Made by a program: the position numbers and the translations under genes. This document shows, piece by piece, positions 40,472 to 49,973 of a stretch of 64,000 nucleotides of DNA (position 1 is its first letter; every line of letters begins with the position of its first letter). Source of the stretch: Phycisphaerales bacterium (GTDB lineage Bacteria; Planctomycetota; Phycisphaerae; UBA1845); NCBI GenBank assembly GCA_020639115.1, contig JACKHG010000005.1, forward strand, positions 124,001-188,000, in the 5' to 3' direction. The notes under the pieces were generated by a model. That model was not told the DNA's origin. It searched no databases and was given only the letters and a program-made list of their open reading frames with translations.

Positions 40472-41995
40472 TCAGAAGCCGCGATGCGACGCCGTGCGCA
40501 CCTTGGCCACGTCCGCGCCCTTGGGCGCGAAGAGCGTGCCCTGGCTCTGCAGGCGGACGGTGAGCAGCGCGTCGCGGGCGATCGCCTGGCGGATGTTGAA
40601 CGGCACGTCGTTGCCGATCACGCCGGCGGCCAGCACGCGGGCATCGCTGCTGCGGTGCAGCACCTGGCTCGCGTCACGCAGCTTGCCGAGCGCGACGCGG
40701 TTGTCCTGCAGGTTGGTCAGGCGCGCGTCGAGCTGCTCGATCGCGCGGGCGTAGCGCTGCCGGGCGGCGGCGAGGTCGACGCGTTTCGGCGTCTCGGCGC
40801 CGGCGGCTTCCCACATCGTGTCGAGCCGCGTCTTCTCCGCGGCGAGCATCGTTTTTTCCTGCTCGAGGTCGTACTGCTCGCCGTCGAGCGAGGTATACGG
40901 CTGATCCGGTGCGGTCAGGCCCGCGGCGTAGGCCAGGGCCACGCGGCGCTCCGACAGATCGTCGAGCTGCTCGTTGACCATCGCGATCGCCGACAAGGCC
41001 GCCTGGAGCTGCCACTCGTTGTTCACGAAGGCCGCGTCGTTCTTGTAGAGGTGGTCGGTGATGTCGAGGATGCGTTTGCGGCGCTCGTAGCGGTTGACCT
41101 CTTCCCACATGACGTTCTTGCACGCGGTCAGCTCTCGCCAGAGGCCGTCGACGATCCGCGTTTTCCAGCGGGTGGTGTCGAAGTCCGCCACGACGAGAAC
41201 CTTGGTGAGCGGGTCACCCGTGCGGACGTTGGCGATGTCCGCCGAGCAGAACGCGGCGCGCGTCCGCGGATCGATCTGCCGCTCGTCGCCCGGCAGCACC
41301 AGCACGATCGCCTCGTTGACGAACTGCTCGTACTTGGGCTCGTACTGCTTGTGCCAGTTCTCCTGCCACCACACGGCGCGGTTGATCTTGTGCGCCAGGC
41401 GATCGAGCGCCCGCAGCTCGCGCTGGAAGCTCTTGAACGCCTCGGGATCGGTGTTGGCGCGGCCGGCCACCTCGGCCTCGTAGGTGAGCTGCTGCTTGAG
41501 CTCGGGCACGCGGGTCTGCCACTGGTGCAGCACGTCGAGCAGCACGCTGTTCGGCGCGTTGACGGTGAGGTTGCCCTGCACGGTCGTCGCCGGATCCTGC
41601 TCCCACAGGGCGAACGTGTAGTCGCCGGGGACCAGGTCGAGATCGTTGTACGTCACGTCGTTGCCGTCGTAGGGGCCGCCCCACATCGTGACGAAGTAGC
41701 GCTCGGCGTGGGCCAGCGCGTTCATCTCGTCGTAGTTGGCGGTCGCCATCTCGGTGAACTCGACCGCCGGCGCGTTGGGATCCTGCGCCTGCGCGGTGTT
41801 TTCGCCCTGGGCGTAGGTGTCGCTCGCGTTCTGGACATCGTCCACCGGCGCCAGCGCATACCGTGCGTTGCTGGGCGGCATGGCGAAGCGCAGCGAAACG
41901 GTCGACACGCGCTCCTGCGCCTTCTGCTCGTGGCACCCGGCCAGCAGCAGAACCGCCGCAACCGAGGACATCGTCACCGACAATCGATTCATCAC
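40472..41995 (-). CDS. Putative lipoprotein of unknown function
   Basis: 507 residues. Lipoprotein signal peptide MMNRLSVTMSSVAAVLLLAGC with lipidated Cys 21. A Gln/Ala/Asp-rich linker is followed by a beta-rich part (YFVTMWGGPYDGNDVTYNDL, GDYTFALWEQDP) and then long helical stretches that look like coiled coils (LDDLSERRVALAYAAGL, LEQEKTMLAAEKTRLDTMWEAAG, RAIEQLDARLTNLQDNRVALG). No known family recognised. Outer- or inner-membrane location cannot be decided. It is the only gene of its transcript in this window. Confidence 0.75.
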   Translation of the reverse strand: MMNRLSVTMSSVAAVLLLAGCHEQKAQERVSTVSLRFAMPPSNARYALAPVDDVQNASDTYAQGENTAQAQDPNAPAVEFTEMATANYDEMNALAHAERYFVTMWGGPYDGNDVTYNDLDLVPGDYTFALWEQDPATTVQGNLTVNAPNSVLLDVLHQWQTRVPELKQQLTYEAEVAGRANTDPEAFKSFQRELRALDRLAHKINRAVWWQENWHKQYEPKYEQFVNEAIVLVLPGDERQIDPRTRAAFCSADIANVRTGDPLTKVLVVADFDTTRWKTRIVDGLWRELTACKNVMWEEVNRYERRKRILDITDHLYKNDAAFVNNEWQLQAALSAIAMVNEQLDDLSERRVALAYAAGLTAPDQPYTSLDGEQYDLEQEKTMLAAEKTRLDTMWEAAGAETPKRVDLAAARQRYARAIEQLDARLTNLQDNRVALGKLRDASQVLHRSSDARVLAAGVIGNDVPFNIRQAIARDALLTVRLQSQGTLFAPKGADVAKVRTASHRGF

Positions 41996-42368
41996 TCAGC
42001 TCCTGATTCGGACCCGGTCGCCACGGCGACGCGCAGCGGCGAGTTGGAATGAATACGAGCCCGGCGTGAGCTCACGCCGGCTGCGCGGGGACCGCGCGGG
42101 CTACTCCGGTATTCACTATCCAATACGTCGGCGGAACGGACCACCCACGTAAACAAGTTGGCGTTCGAATTCGGACCTGCGCTGGGGCTGGAGATTATCG
42201 GTCTTTCGGCGTGGCCGGGGGATGGATCGGCAGTCTTTGCCGCAACCGCGCCGGCGTGGATGCATATATTGTAACGTCGAACCGGGGACGAGAGCGGAAT
42301 TGCGACGCCGGACGGCAGCCGGTCGAGCTTTCACGTCCGCATCCGGGCACCCCGGGAGTGCAGCCGGT
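41996..42368. other. Divergent intergenic region with a 20-base palindrome
   Basis: Between the leftward lipoprotein and the rightward small gene. Apart from CCGGCGTGAGCTCACGCCGG at 42061-42080, a perfect palindrome, nothing coding is supported. The stretch around 42260-42275 (TGCATATATTGTAACG) is locally AT-rich and could hold a rightward promoter. Confidence 0.5.
42061..42080. promoter_or_regulatory. 20-base perfect palindrome
   Basis: CCGGCGTGAGCTCACGCCGG, 66 bases upstream of the lipoprotein start. It could be a dimeric-repressor site or simply a hairpin element like those at 34664 and 57431. Its role is undetermined. Confidence 0.4.
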
Positions 42369-42476
42369 ATGAACAATGCGCAGATCCTCGGACTGATTCT
42401 GGTGACGATCGTCGGGCTGATCGGGTTCACCGACACGTGCCTGTGGCTGACGCGCCGCGAGCGGCGGCGCGACTGA
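42369..42476 (+). CDS. Possible small membrane protein
   Basis: 35 residues, MNNAQILGLILVTIVGLIGF then TDTCLWLTRRERRRD: one clear hydrophobic helix followed by a positive tail, consistent with N-out, C-in insertion. No strong ribosome binding site (GCAGCCGGT). It lies 133 bases ahead of the dynamin-like pair on the same strand and might belong to that transcript. Short enough to be chance, although the topology is proper. Confidence 0.4.
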   Translation: MNNAQILGLILVTIVGLIGFTDTCLWLTRRERRRD

Positions 42477-42609
42477 GCCGCGTTTGCCCCGTTTTCCACA
42501 TTTCGCCTCCCGCCCGCCTCGGAAATAACCTCCGCTGCGCGTCGAACTGGAAATGCGCCGGTGCTTGGCGTACAAGCACGGCAAACCGGCGCGAACGCGG
42601 CAGGTAACG

Positions 42610-44244
42610 ATGGCCCATCACGACGATCAACTGGCGAAGTTGGCTGATCCCCACACGCGCGCCGCGCTGGGCGGCGCCGCGTTGGGCTGGTCGGTGCGCG
42701 ACGCGCACGCGTGCTCTGCGCTGCGCTTCCTGCATCACGCCACCGACGCCCCCGCCGTGATCGGGCTGGTCGGCGGCGCGTCCTCGGGCAAGAGCACGAT
42801 CTTCAACGCGCTGGTTGGGCGGGAGCTCAGCGCGATCAGCGCCCACGCGCACGAGACGCTCGGACCGATCGTGGCGGCGACGCCGGACGGAGTCGAGGGC
42901 GTCCGGCAGTGGATGGCGGCTGACCTGCTCTTCGCCGAGTACCGGGCGGAGGCATTCACCGAGGGTCAGCCGACGACCGGCAGCGCCGACGCAGTGCACC
43001 TCGCTGCGCACGCCGGCTCCGAACTTGCCAACGTCGTGCTCTGCGACCTGCCCGACGTCACCAGCCGGTCCGCAGCGGACGAGGGCGCTGTCACCCGCAG
43101 CCTGCTGCCTTACTTCGACGCGTTGATCGTGGTCGTGGACGAGGAACGCTGGTTCGACGCGGCGATCTTTGAGGACTTTCTGGCGACCGCGCGAAACTAC
43201 GGACCGCGGGTGTTCATCGTCTTCAACCGAACGGAGCAGGCTCCGGCGCTCGGCGCGGAGGAACGCGAGCGCGTCGCGGGCGTGGCGGAGCAGAATGGGG
43301 CGTCGGGCCACTGCGTGAGCGAATTTCAGCCCGGCAGCGGGTATCGGCCCGTAACCGACGCGACGCGGCACGCGCTGCTCGAGTGGATCCGGGCGAAAGC
43401 GCATCCGGATCGCCGCAAGGCGCTGGCCAATCACCTGGCCCAGCGGGCGAGCGCGGTCATCGCGGAGAACGTGTCGCGGGCCGAGCGCTACGATGCGCTG
43501 CAGCGGGCTGTGCACAACGAACTCGCCCAGATTGCGCGGGACACGAGCCTCACGCTCGACCTGCTCACGCCGGACGAACGTGGTTTTCTCGGGCTCGGCC
43601 ATCGGTTCGTGCCGTTGTACGACCTGGCCCGGCAGGTGGGCCGGCGGCTGGGCGGGTTGATGGGCCGCAAGGCAGCCGGCGAGGTCGAGTTCGACAAGCG
43701 GCAGGATGCGCTCGCGGAAACGCTGCGGCACAACCTGGAGATCCGCTTCGGGCGTGCGACCGCGCGGATCGACGAGCAGGTGGCAGCCAACGACTACCTG
43801 CCCGCCGCTGCCGCCTGGCAGAACCAGTGGTCGCCGCCGCCGATTGATGCGAACGAGTGGGGCCGGCGGATTCGCGCGCACATCGACGCGTGGCGCGATG
43901 AAGCAAAGGCCCAGAGCCGCCAAGGCGACATCGCAGCCATGTCGATCGGCACGCCGCTGCTGGTCGCGGACCTGCTCTTTCTGGGCGGTGCGGGATTTAC
44001 CGTAGCGTGGGTGGCGGCGTCCGTTGCGGGTTTTCTGGGGGGCAAGGGCATCAGCCGCCTGGTGCAGCGTTCGCCGGCGTACGCGGCGTACCAGACGACG
44101 GTGCGGGCGTACCAGTCGCTGCTGCGCGAGTCGCTGGCGGAGCAGTGGGAGGCGAACCTGCAGCGCATGCCGCGCCGACACCTCAAGATGACCGATCCGA
44201 TCCTGACCGCGCTGATGCACGTGTCCACCCCGGGGAGGGCGTGA
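42610..44244 (+). CDS. Dynamin-like GTPase 1
   Basis: 544 residues from ATG 42610 (the frame opens at 42553). GTPase motifs: P-loop GGASSGKST (about 55-63), a Thr-containing switch I region, G3 DLPDVTS (about 146), and G4 NRTE (about 206) in place of NKxD. A helical stalk-like region follows (RAERYDALQRAVHNELAQIA, FDKRQDALAETLRHNLEIRFG), then a hydrophobic segment (LLVADLLFLGGAGFTVAWVAASVAGFLGG) for membrane contact. Large GTPases of this layout are bacterial dynamin-like or YfjP-like proteins, which often act as pairs. The next gene, one base away, is a second one. Confidence 0.85.
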   Translation: MAHHDDQLAKLADPHTRAALGGAALGWSVRDAHACSALRFLHHATDAPAVIGLVGGASSGKSTIFNALVGRELSAISAHAHETLGPIVAATPDGVEGVRQWMAADLLFAEYRAEAFTEGQPTTGSADAVHLAAHAGSELANVVLCDLPDVTSRSAADEGAVTRSLLPYFDALIVVVDEERWFDAAIFEDFLATARNYGPRVFIVFNRTEQAPALGAEERERVAGVAEQNGASGHCVSEFQPGSGYRPVTDATRHALLEWIRAKAHPDRRKALANHLAQRASAVIAENVSRAERYDALQRAVHNELAQIARDTSLTLDLLTPDERGFLGLGHRFVPLYDLARQVGRRLGGLMGRKAAGEVEFDKRQDALAETLRHNLEIRFGRATARIDEQVAANDYLPAAAAWQNQWSPPPIDANEWGRRIRAHIDAWRDEAKAQSRQGDIAAMSIGTPLLVADLLFLGGAGFTVAWVAASVAGFLGGKGISRLVQRSPAYAAYQTTVRAYQSLLRESLAEQWEANLQRMPRRHLKMTDPILTALMHVSTPGRA

Positions 44245-44245
44245 G

Positions 44246-46054
44246 ATGGCTGATATCGCCCGCCGTGAGGAACTCGCCCTGCAGCACGTCAACACCGAGC
44301 TGGCGGAGCTGCTCGACGTCGCCGCGCTGCCCATGGAGCACGGAGGCGGCCGGGCGCTGGCGGACACGCTGTGGGTCTGGGGCATCGTCGGCGGGAAGGA
44401 TGTTGGGAAAAGCACATTGATCAACGCGCTCGCGGGGGGCGACGTGGTCGATCGCGGCGTGGACTACGGCGAGGGGACGTTCGCGCCGTCGGCGTACCTG
44501 ACCAGCCGCGACCGGCCGGCGCTGACCGCACGATTCGCGGGGCTCGAGGAGCTGGACATCCGCTACGTGGACGCGGCGCCCGATACGATGCGCGGACTGG
44601 TGCTGGTGGACCTGCCCGATTTCGACTCGCTCTTCACCGATCACCTGGCGGCGGTCCGGAGGATCGCCGGCGTGCTCGACGGGATCATCTGGGTCACGAC
44701 GCCGAAGAAGGTGGGCGACGTGCGGGCGATCGACGAGGTTGAGCGAATTCTCAAGGCGCGGGCGAACTTCGCGTACGTGGTCAACAAGATGGACTGGCTG
44801 ATCGCGCAGAGCAATCAGCCGCCGCAGGTGGAGTTGGCGCGGGCGGCGGAGGCGCTGCGCCGCCAGGTGTCGTGCTGCGATGCGGACGACGGCCGGGCGC
44901 GATCGTTCCTGGTCTCGGCGCGCTACCGCACGCACGACGACATGCTCGCGGCGATCGCCCGAAGCCGGGCGGTGGACGCAGCGCGGCTCAATGGGGAGAT
45001 GGCGCAGGCGGTCGATGAGCTGCTGGGCCGTTTCACGGCGCTGCGCGAGCGGCTGACCACGGCGCCCACCAGCGACGTCGCCGAGGCGAACAAGCAGGCC
45101 AACCTCACCTTCCAGTTGCGCACGCAGGCCGAGCGGTTGCGGCAGCACTATCAGCCGGAAGCCCTGCTGGCCCGGTTGGAGCGGGCGCTGGACGAGGAGA
45201 CGCTGAACGATCTGGCCGCGCGGTATTTCTCGCCGGAATACTGCGCCGCGGTGCTGCGGCGGTTGAACGGCGCCGACATGCTGTTTGCGACGTGGTCGGC
45301 GAGCCTGTTCCGGCGGAGGGTGGCGCGCTGGCCGCTGCTGGGTGCGGTCGCGTCGCCGCTGATGGCGATCGGGGCGGCGCTGGCGGGGATGCGGGCGCTG
45401 CTGCCTCGATTGGGTTCGCCCGAAGCGCCCGATCCGTTCCGCCAGGACGGGGTGGGGATTCGCGAGCGGGCGGATGGTCTGGTGGCGGCGATTCGGGCAC
45501 GGCTTGCGGGCCTGTCGCCGCGGGCAGCGGCTGACCTGCCGGACGCCGACGAAATCGCTCGCACGTTCGCCGCGGACGCGCGCGGCCTGGCGGAGACGCA
45601 GCGCGAGACGATCGCCGCGACGCACATGCAACGCCGCGCGGGTGCGTTCGGCCGCATGGTGCGCGGCGCGATCACGCTGAGCGTGCTGTTGTGGTTTCCA
45701 CTGGTTCAGCCGCTCCTCGCCGCCTGGCTTGCGACGGCTGGTGCGGATGGCGTCAACGTCACGGAGAGCCTGAAACTGCTCGTGCACACGCTGTCGGGCG
45801 GCGCGGTGCTCTCGGGGCTGTGCGTGTCGCTGCTGCTGCTCGCGGCGCTCACCGGCGCGGTGTATTCCCGAGCGGTGGCGGACACCTACCGAGCGCTGGA
45901 CCGGCTGCGGACGCTCGCGGACGAGGGCGGCACCGATACGCTCAATTCCGGCCTGTTGGCAGCCATCACGCAGGCGCCGCGGGCCCTGCGCAGCCGCTTG
46001 GCGGAAATCATCGAGCGGCTGGAAGCACTGGCGGACACGTCCGGAGGCGGTTGA
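44246..46054 (+). CDS. Dynamin-like GTPase 2, paralogue of its neighbour
   Basis: 602 residues. P-loop GGKDVGKST (about 49-57), G3 DLPDFDS (about 123), canonical G4 NKMD (about 179). The middle is helical (EANKQANLTFQLRTQAERLR). Two C-terminal membrane segments (TLSVLLWFPLVQPLLAAWLA and LSGLCVSLLLLAALTGAVYS) are followed by a helical tail, so it is anchored in the inner membrane while partner 1 looks peripheral. Only one base separates the two genes. Such heteromeric dynamin pairs elsewhere remodel or protect membranes. The exact role here is inference. Confidence 0.87.
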   Translation: MADIARREELALQHVNTELAELLDVAALPMEHGGGRALADTLWVWGIVGGKDVGKSTLINALAGGDVVDRGVDYGEGTFAPSAYLTSRDRPALTARFAGLEELDIRYVDAAPDTMRGLVLVDLPDFDSLFTDHLAAVRRIAGVLDGIIWVTTPKKVGDVRAIDEVERILKARANFAYVVNKMDWLIAQSNQPPQVELARAAEALRRQVSCCDADDGRARSFLVSARYRTHDDMLAAIARSRAVDAARLNGEMAQAVDELLGRFTALRERLTTAPTSDVAEANKQANLTFQLRTQAERLRQHYQPEALLARLERALDEETLNDLAARYFSPEYCAAVLRRLNGADMLFATWSASLFRRRVARWPLLGAVASPLMAIGAALAGMRALLPRLGSPEAPDPFRQDGVGIRERADGLVAAIRARLAGLSPRAAADLPDADEIARTFAADARGLAETQRETIAATHMQRRAGAFGRMVRGAITLSVLLWFPLVQPLLAAWLATAGADGVNVTESLKLLVHTLSGGAVLSGLCVSLLLLAALTGAVYSRAVADTYRALDRLRTLADEGGTDTLNSGLLAAITQAPRALRSRLAEIIERLEALADTSGGG

Positions 46055-46482
46055 TGAGAAGCGCATGGCTACCGGTCGTCGCGGTCGGACTTCTGGCCCA
46101 GGCGGGGTGCGCGCAGAACAGCGCGACGATTCGATACAGCCAGGAGACCGGCAGGCTCTGGGGGATTCAAACGGTCGCGTTGCACGCGAACGGCACGGTA
46201 ACCTTGGTCGATGCGGAGACGGGCGACCACGGCCCGGCCCTGACGATGCTCGACCATCAGCGCCGAGCGGTCCAGCAAGTCACATTGTCCGCTGGTGACC
46301 GCTGCAGCCTCTCGGACGGCCATCACGTCAGCCTGGTCTACACGTTGCGAGGTGTCCGGAATGGACAAGCGCTCGTGCGCATCCACGAACGTACCGACAC
46401 GCGAGCGATGGGCGGCATCACAAACGACGCGAGCCGCACGGTCGCGATCGACGCATACACCGAACAACCGAAGTCCGAATAG
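46054..46482 (+). CDS. Small lipoprotein co-transcribed with the dynamin-like pair
   Basis: 142 residues. The ATG overlaps the TGA of GTPase 2 by one base (TGATG), with GGAGGCGG upstream. Signal peptide ends in VGLLAQAGC (lipobox, Cys near residue 19). The mature part is beta-rich: ATIRYSQETGRLWGIQTVALHANGT, RRAVQQVTLSAGDRCSL, HHVSLVYTLRGVRNGQALVRIHE. Not recognised. Tight coupling suggests it serves the GTPases, perhaps on the outer face of the membrane. Confidence 0.75.
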   Translation: MRSAWLPVVAVGLLAQAGCAQNSATIRYSQETGRLWGIQTVALHANGTVTLVDAETGDHGPALTMLDHQRRAVQQVTLSAGDRCSLSDGHHVSLVYTLRGVRNGQALVRIHERTDTRAMGGITNDASRTVAIDAYTEQPKSE

Positions 46483-46528
46483 CGCTGCTCGCGATGGACC
46501 GGATTACCGGTTGCGCGCCGAGGCGCGA

Positions 46529-48133
46529 TCACTTCTGCTCGGGGTCCGTCCATACCGACACGGCGCACCACGCTGCCCCGGCGCGCTTCGTGCTGAAACG
46601 GCTCTCCAGCAGCGTCGTGAGCGCTTCGGCGCGGGTCGCGGCGAAAGCGGCGGTAACGGCGTTGTTGCCCGGACGCTCGTCGACCTGGGCCAGGGTCCAG
46701 GCGTCGCTGATGGAATCCCCCTTGTTGTAGCGCCCGTAGAAACGCCAACCCGAGCGATCCAGCGAAGTGTGTTCGCCATCGGTGCCGCAGATCGTACGTA
46801 TGCCGCCGATGAAGCCGCTCAGCGCCCACGCGTCGAAGAGCGTGCATTTATTGGGCTCCGCCACGTACGCCATCGTGCTGCAGCCCTCGAGGAACAGGTG
46901 GCGTAGGCGGCGCTGACCGAGCGCAGTTCCGGGCGGCGGGTCGAACTTCACCCACACGTCGAGCTGGCGCCGGAACCGAAAGCGCGTCCCGACGCTGCCG
47001 CCGTGCGTGAAGACGCAGGCGACGTCGCACTGCTCGAGATCCACGTAGAACGGCGGCTCGAGCTGCGCACACTCAGCGAACGGGTACTCGTACTCCTTCC
47101 CGTCGGACTTTTGCCGCCGCCGCGTCTCGCGCGGCTCGCCGCCGACGAGCGGATAGCTCGCCAGGCTGCGATGAAAGCGGACCTCCACGCCGGGATGTTC
47201 CCAACCGTGCGTGCGCGGATCCCAGTTGCCGCGCACCGCTCCGACGCCCCCGTACCGCTTCCACCAGACCCAGCACCAGTGGTGATAGTCCGTGGACCGG
47301 CGATAGTCGGCGGCGTCGACGAGGTCGCGGTGCCCTAGGTCGTAATGATCGCGGCCGAAGGGATCGGTGCGCTGCGCGACGTTGATGAACGGCTCGCCTT
47401 CGTGGGAATACGCCTGCAGTTCGAAGCGATACTCGTCGGGGTCGAAGAACGTACCCACGCGCAGGCGGCGCGGCGTTTCGCGCCAGGTGATGGCCCCCGC
47501 GTCAGATGGCGGAACCGCGAGTTCATCCACCAGCGACGTCAGACGCGGGCTCTGCACGTTGGTGTCGACGCGCACCGGCGCACGATCGGCCGAGAAGACA
47601 GCCACGAAGTAACCGCCGCCGGACAGGTCGGACAGGCGCACGAGAAAGCGACCCGCGTAACGCTCGACGGTGCCGTCGGAACGGCGGCAGAGCAGCAGGA
47701 CTTCCTGCTTGACGTGCACGGGTGTGCCGTCGGCTCGCTCGACGTCAGCCAGTTCACCGGCGAGCCGCCAGGTGGTATCGATCAATTCGCTGCGGACCGC
47801 GGACGCCATTGCCGGCTTGACATTGGCGCCGGCGACGCGATGACGCTCAAGGTCCGCACCCCCGGCGGGCGAACGGGCCGGACGAAAGGTGCGGTTACCA
47901 GCGCAGTCGATGACGAGGACCCACGCATCATCCGCAACTTCAATCCAGGTCGGAGCGCGACGAAGCGTTCGAGCCGCAGATGCCTTCGATCCGACGGCGG
48001 CGACAAACCGGTCGAATTCCTCGTCGGTGCCAGCCGGCACGCCGGGCGGTGCCCCCTGCGCGACACTGACTGCGCAGGCGCCAATGGACGCCAGGATCCA
48101 GGCAGCTCGCGTTGATCTCCGCCATCCGCACAT
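46529..48133 (-). CDS. Large exported protein with His/Cys dyad, DUF6345-like
   Basis: 534 residues with a signal peptide (ILASIGACAVSVAQG-A, about 28). The N-terminal half is beta-rich. The C-terminal half has WCWVWWKRYGGVGAVRGNWD, DLEQCDVACVFTHGGSVGTR and, after a strand, LRHLFLEGCSTMAYV, then GFIGGIRTICGTDG. A His-Gly-Gly followed about 40 residues later by a small-residue-flanked Cys at a strand end is the dyad layout of caspase-like (gingipain, DUF6345-type) proteins. Assignment to DUF6345 is from memory of the motif order and is not certain. Predicted secreted; substrate unknown. Confidence 0.7.
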   Translation of the reverse strand: MCGWRRSTRAAWILASIGACAVSVAQGAPPGVPAGTDEEFDRFVAAVGSKASAARTLRRAPTWIEVADDAWVLVIDCAGNRTFRPARSPAGGADLERHRVAGANVKPAMASAVRSELIDTTWRLAGELADVERADGTPVHVKQEVLLLCRRSDGTVERYAGRFLVRLSDLSGGGYFVAVFSADRAPVRVDTNVQSPRLTSLVDELAVPPSDAGAITWRETPRRLRVGTFFDPDEYRFELQAYSHEGEPFINVAQRTDPFGRDHYDLGHRDLVDAADYRRSTDYHHWCWVWWKRYGGVGAVRGNWDPRTHGWEHPGVEVRFHRSLASYPLVGGEPRETRRRQKSDGKEYEYPFAECAQLEPPFYVDLEQCDVACVFTHGGSVGTRFRFRRQLDVWVKFDPPPGTALGQRRLRHLFLEGCSTMAYVAEPNKCTLFDAWALSGFIGGIRTICGTDGEHTSLDRSGWRFYGRYNKGDSISDAWTLAQVDERPGNNAVTAAFAATRAEALTTLLESRFSTKRAGAAWCAVSVWTDPEQK

Positions 48134-48336
48134 ATTGAATCACCGATTCGACGAACCACGATACCCGACCCGCCAAGGCCGCAACAACCCTCAGCCGCTA
48201 CAGAGGGTCAGGGGCGGCTGTGCTGCCCGCGGATGAAAAGGCAGTGGCAAATCTTGCGGTGGGCACAAGAATAGGAATGATGCGGAAGACTGGCTGGTGC
48301 CTCGGCATCAATGCCCCAGAGAGGTGTTAAACGCCC

Positions 48337-49179
48337 GTGCGACCTTTCAAGAAGAAAAGCAGCGTGATGCGGATGACGCCAGCCGACGAGGCGGCGGCCT
48401 ACGACGCCGCGCAGTGCGTCGTGGAGACGCACCGGCGGCTGGCGGGGTGGCTGCACGCGGGTCTGACGCTGGAGGCGGTGGACGCGTTCGTGGCGCAGAC
48501 GCTGGAGGCGTTGGACTGCCGCTCATGCTTTCTGGGGTACCAGATTCCTCGGCATCAGCCGTTTCCGAACCACGCGTGCCTGAGCGTCAACGCGTGCGTG
48601 GTGCACGGAACGGCGGAGGCGCACACCGCGCCGCTGCAGGCCGGGGACGTGCTGAAGATCGACATCGGCGTGCTGCACAAGGGCTGGATTGGGGATGCGG
48701 CGTGGACGTACGTGTTCGGCGCGATGAGTCCGGAGGTGAAGCGGCTGACCGATTGCGGCAAGGAGTCGATCCGCAAGGGGCTCGAGCAGTTGCGACCGGG
48801 CAAGCGGCTGATCCATTGGGCGCGGGCGGTGCAGCGCTACGTCGAGGACCAGCAGGGGTTTTACCTGGTTCGCGGCCTCGGCGGGCACGGCTACGGCCGG
48901 GTGCTGCACGCCGCCCCGCACATCGCCAACAACGTGCCCGACCGGCCGGGCGAGTGGCCCGAGGCGCAGGCCGACATCGTCCCGGGGATGCTGCTCGCGG
49001 TCGAGCCGATGATCGCAGCCGGCACCGCGCAGGTGATGCAGCGGGGGCGGGGTTGGCCGGTGTACAGCGTGGACGGTTCGCAGACGGTGCACTACGAGCA
49101 CGACGTGCTGATCACGGAGGAGGGGCACCGGTTGCTCACGGCGGGTCTCGAGGACGTGGCGGACGTGATCACGCGGTAG
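48337..49179 (+). CDS. map: Type I methionine aminopeptidase
   Basis: 280 residues from GTG 48337; ATG 48367 is an alternative. It removes the initiator Met from nascent proteins with two divalent metals. Residues visible: substrate His in CVVHGTAEA, metal ligands in VLKIDIGVLHKGWIGDAAWT (two Asp), GLGGHGYGRVLHAAP (His), LLAVEPMIA (Glu) and TVHYEHDVLIT (Glu). The usual first metal-loop wording 'DvGv...gy..D' is kept. Length normal for the short catalytic-domain form. Stand-alone gene. Confidence 0.95.
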   Translation: MRPFKKKSSVMRMTPADEAAAYDAAQCVVETHRRLAGWLHAGLTLEAVDAFVAQTLEALDCRSCFLGYQIPRHQPFPNHACLSVNACVVHGTAEAHTAPLQAGDVLKIDIGVLHKGWIGDAAWTYVFGAMSPEVKRLTDCGKESIRKGLEQLRPGKRLIHWARAVQRYVEDQQGFYLVRGLGGHGYGRVLHAAPHIANNVPDRPGEWPEAQADIVPGMLLAVEPMIAAGTAQVMQRGRGWPVYSVDGSQTVHYEHDVLITEEGHRLLTAGLEDVADVITR

Positions 49180-49277
49180 GTTGGACATTCCTCGCGATCG
49201 GTTTCATCTCGCGATCGTTTGACCGTTGGGAAATAAGTAATATCGGCGCCGGGCCGGCTTGGTGGGCGGCGCCCACC

Positions 49278-49973
49278 CTACAGCAGGCCGCGTTTGCGCA
49301 TGACGGCCAGGATCATCTCGACGGTTTCATCCACCGACAGGCTGGCGAGATTGGCGACAAGGTCGAAGCGATCGGGCGCGTCGGGCTCCTCGTGAAAATG
49401 GCTGCGGATGAAGCGGCTGCGCTGCTGCTCGATCCGCTCGATCTCGCGTGCCGCATCGATCGCGGACATGCCGGTGCGTTCGGCGAACGCCTGGGCACAG
49501 AGTGCGGGCAGCGAGACCACGCGCACGCGCAGGCCGCAGCCACGGGGCAGGACGAGGTCGGCGCCGCGGCCCAGGAAGATCGCGTGTCCGTGGCGCACGA
49601 GCGCGAGCATCGTCTCGGTGAGGCGGCGGAAGTAGTCGTTGCGGCGAAACTCCGCGGTCGTGAAGCTCAGTAGGGATTCCTCAATGAAGCTCTGGTCGCG
49701 TTCGTCGAGCGTTTCATAGATGCGCTGGCGCACGCCGTCGTCGCCGGACATGTGCAGGAGCAGTTCGCGGTCGAAGAGCGGCCAGTCGATCGCCGCCGCC
49801 AGGTGGCGGGCGACCTCGGTGCCGCCGCTGCCGACCATGCGGGAGATGGTCACGAAGGGCTGGGTGGCGGCGGACGTTTCGGGAGCGGTGATCTCCTGCT
49901 GGCGGGCGAGTTCCCAGTTGCGCATCTGGCGTTCGACGGCGGCGCTGACGGACTTGCTGCGGATGGTCGACAT
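49278..49973 (-). CDS. Cytidylate-kinase-like family protein
   Basis: 231 residues. P-loop-like TISRMVGSGGTEVARHLAAA, then WPLFDRELLLHM, and a helical lid; GHAIFLGRGADLVL and RVRVVSLPALCAQAFAERTGMS are the core strands. This matches the cytidylate kinase 2 family, which is widespread in bacteria that have a separate true Cmk. The G-S-G-G-T replacement for the canonical GxGKS/T leaves no P-loop lysine, as is common in this family. GAGGAG nine bases before the ATG supports the start. Physiological substrate unknown. Confidence 0.87.
   Translation of the reverse strand: MSTIRSKSVSAAVERQMRNWELARQQEITAPETSAATQPFVTISRMVGSGGTEVARHLAAAIDWPLFDRELLLHMSGDDGVRQRIYETLDERDQSFIEESLLSFTTAEFRRNDYFRRLTETMLALVRHGHAIFLGRGADLVLPRGCGLRVRVVSLPALCAQAFAERTGMSAIDAAREIERIEQQRSRFIRSHFHEEPDAPDRFDLVANLASLSVDETVEMILAVMRKRGLL

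Noticed and set aside
40442..42052. 536-codon plus-strand frame opposite the lipoprotein
   Set aside because: Shadow frame; the minus strand has a proper lipoprotein signal peptide and ordinary protein composition.
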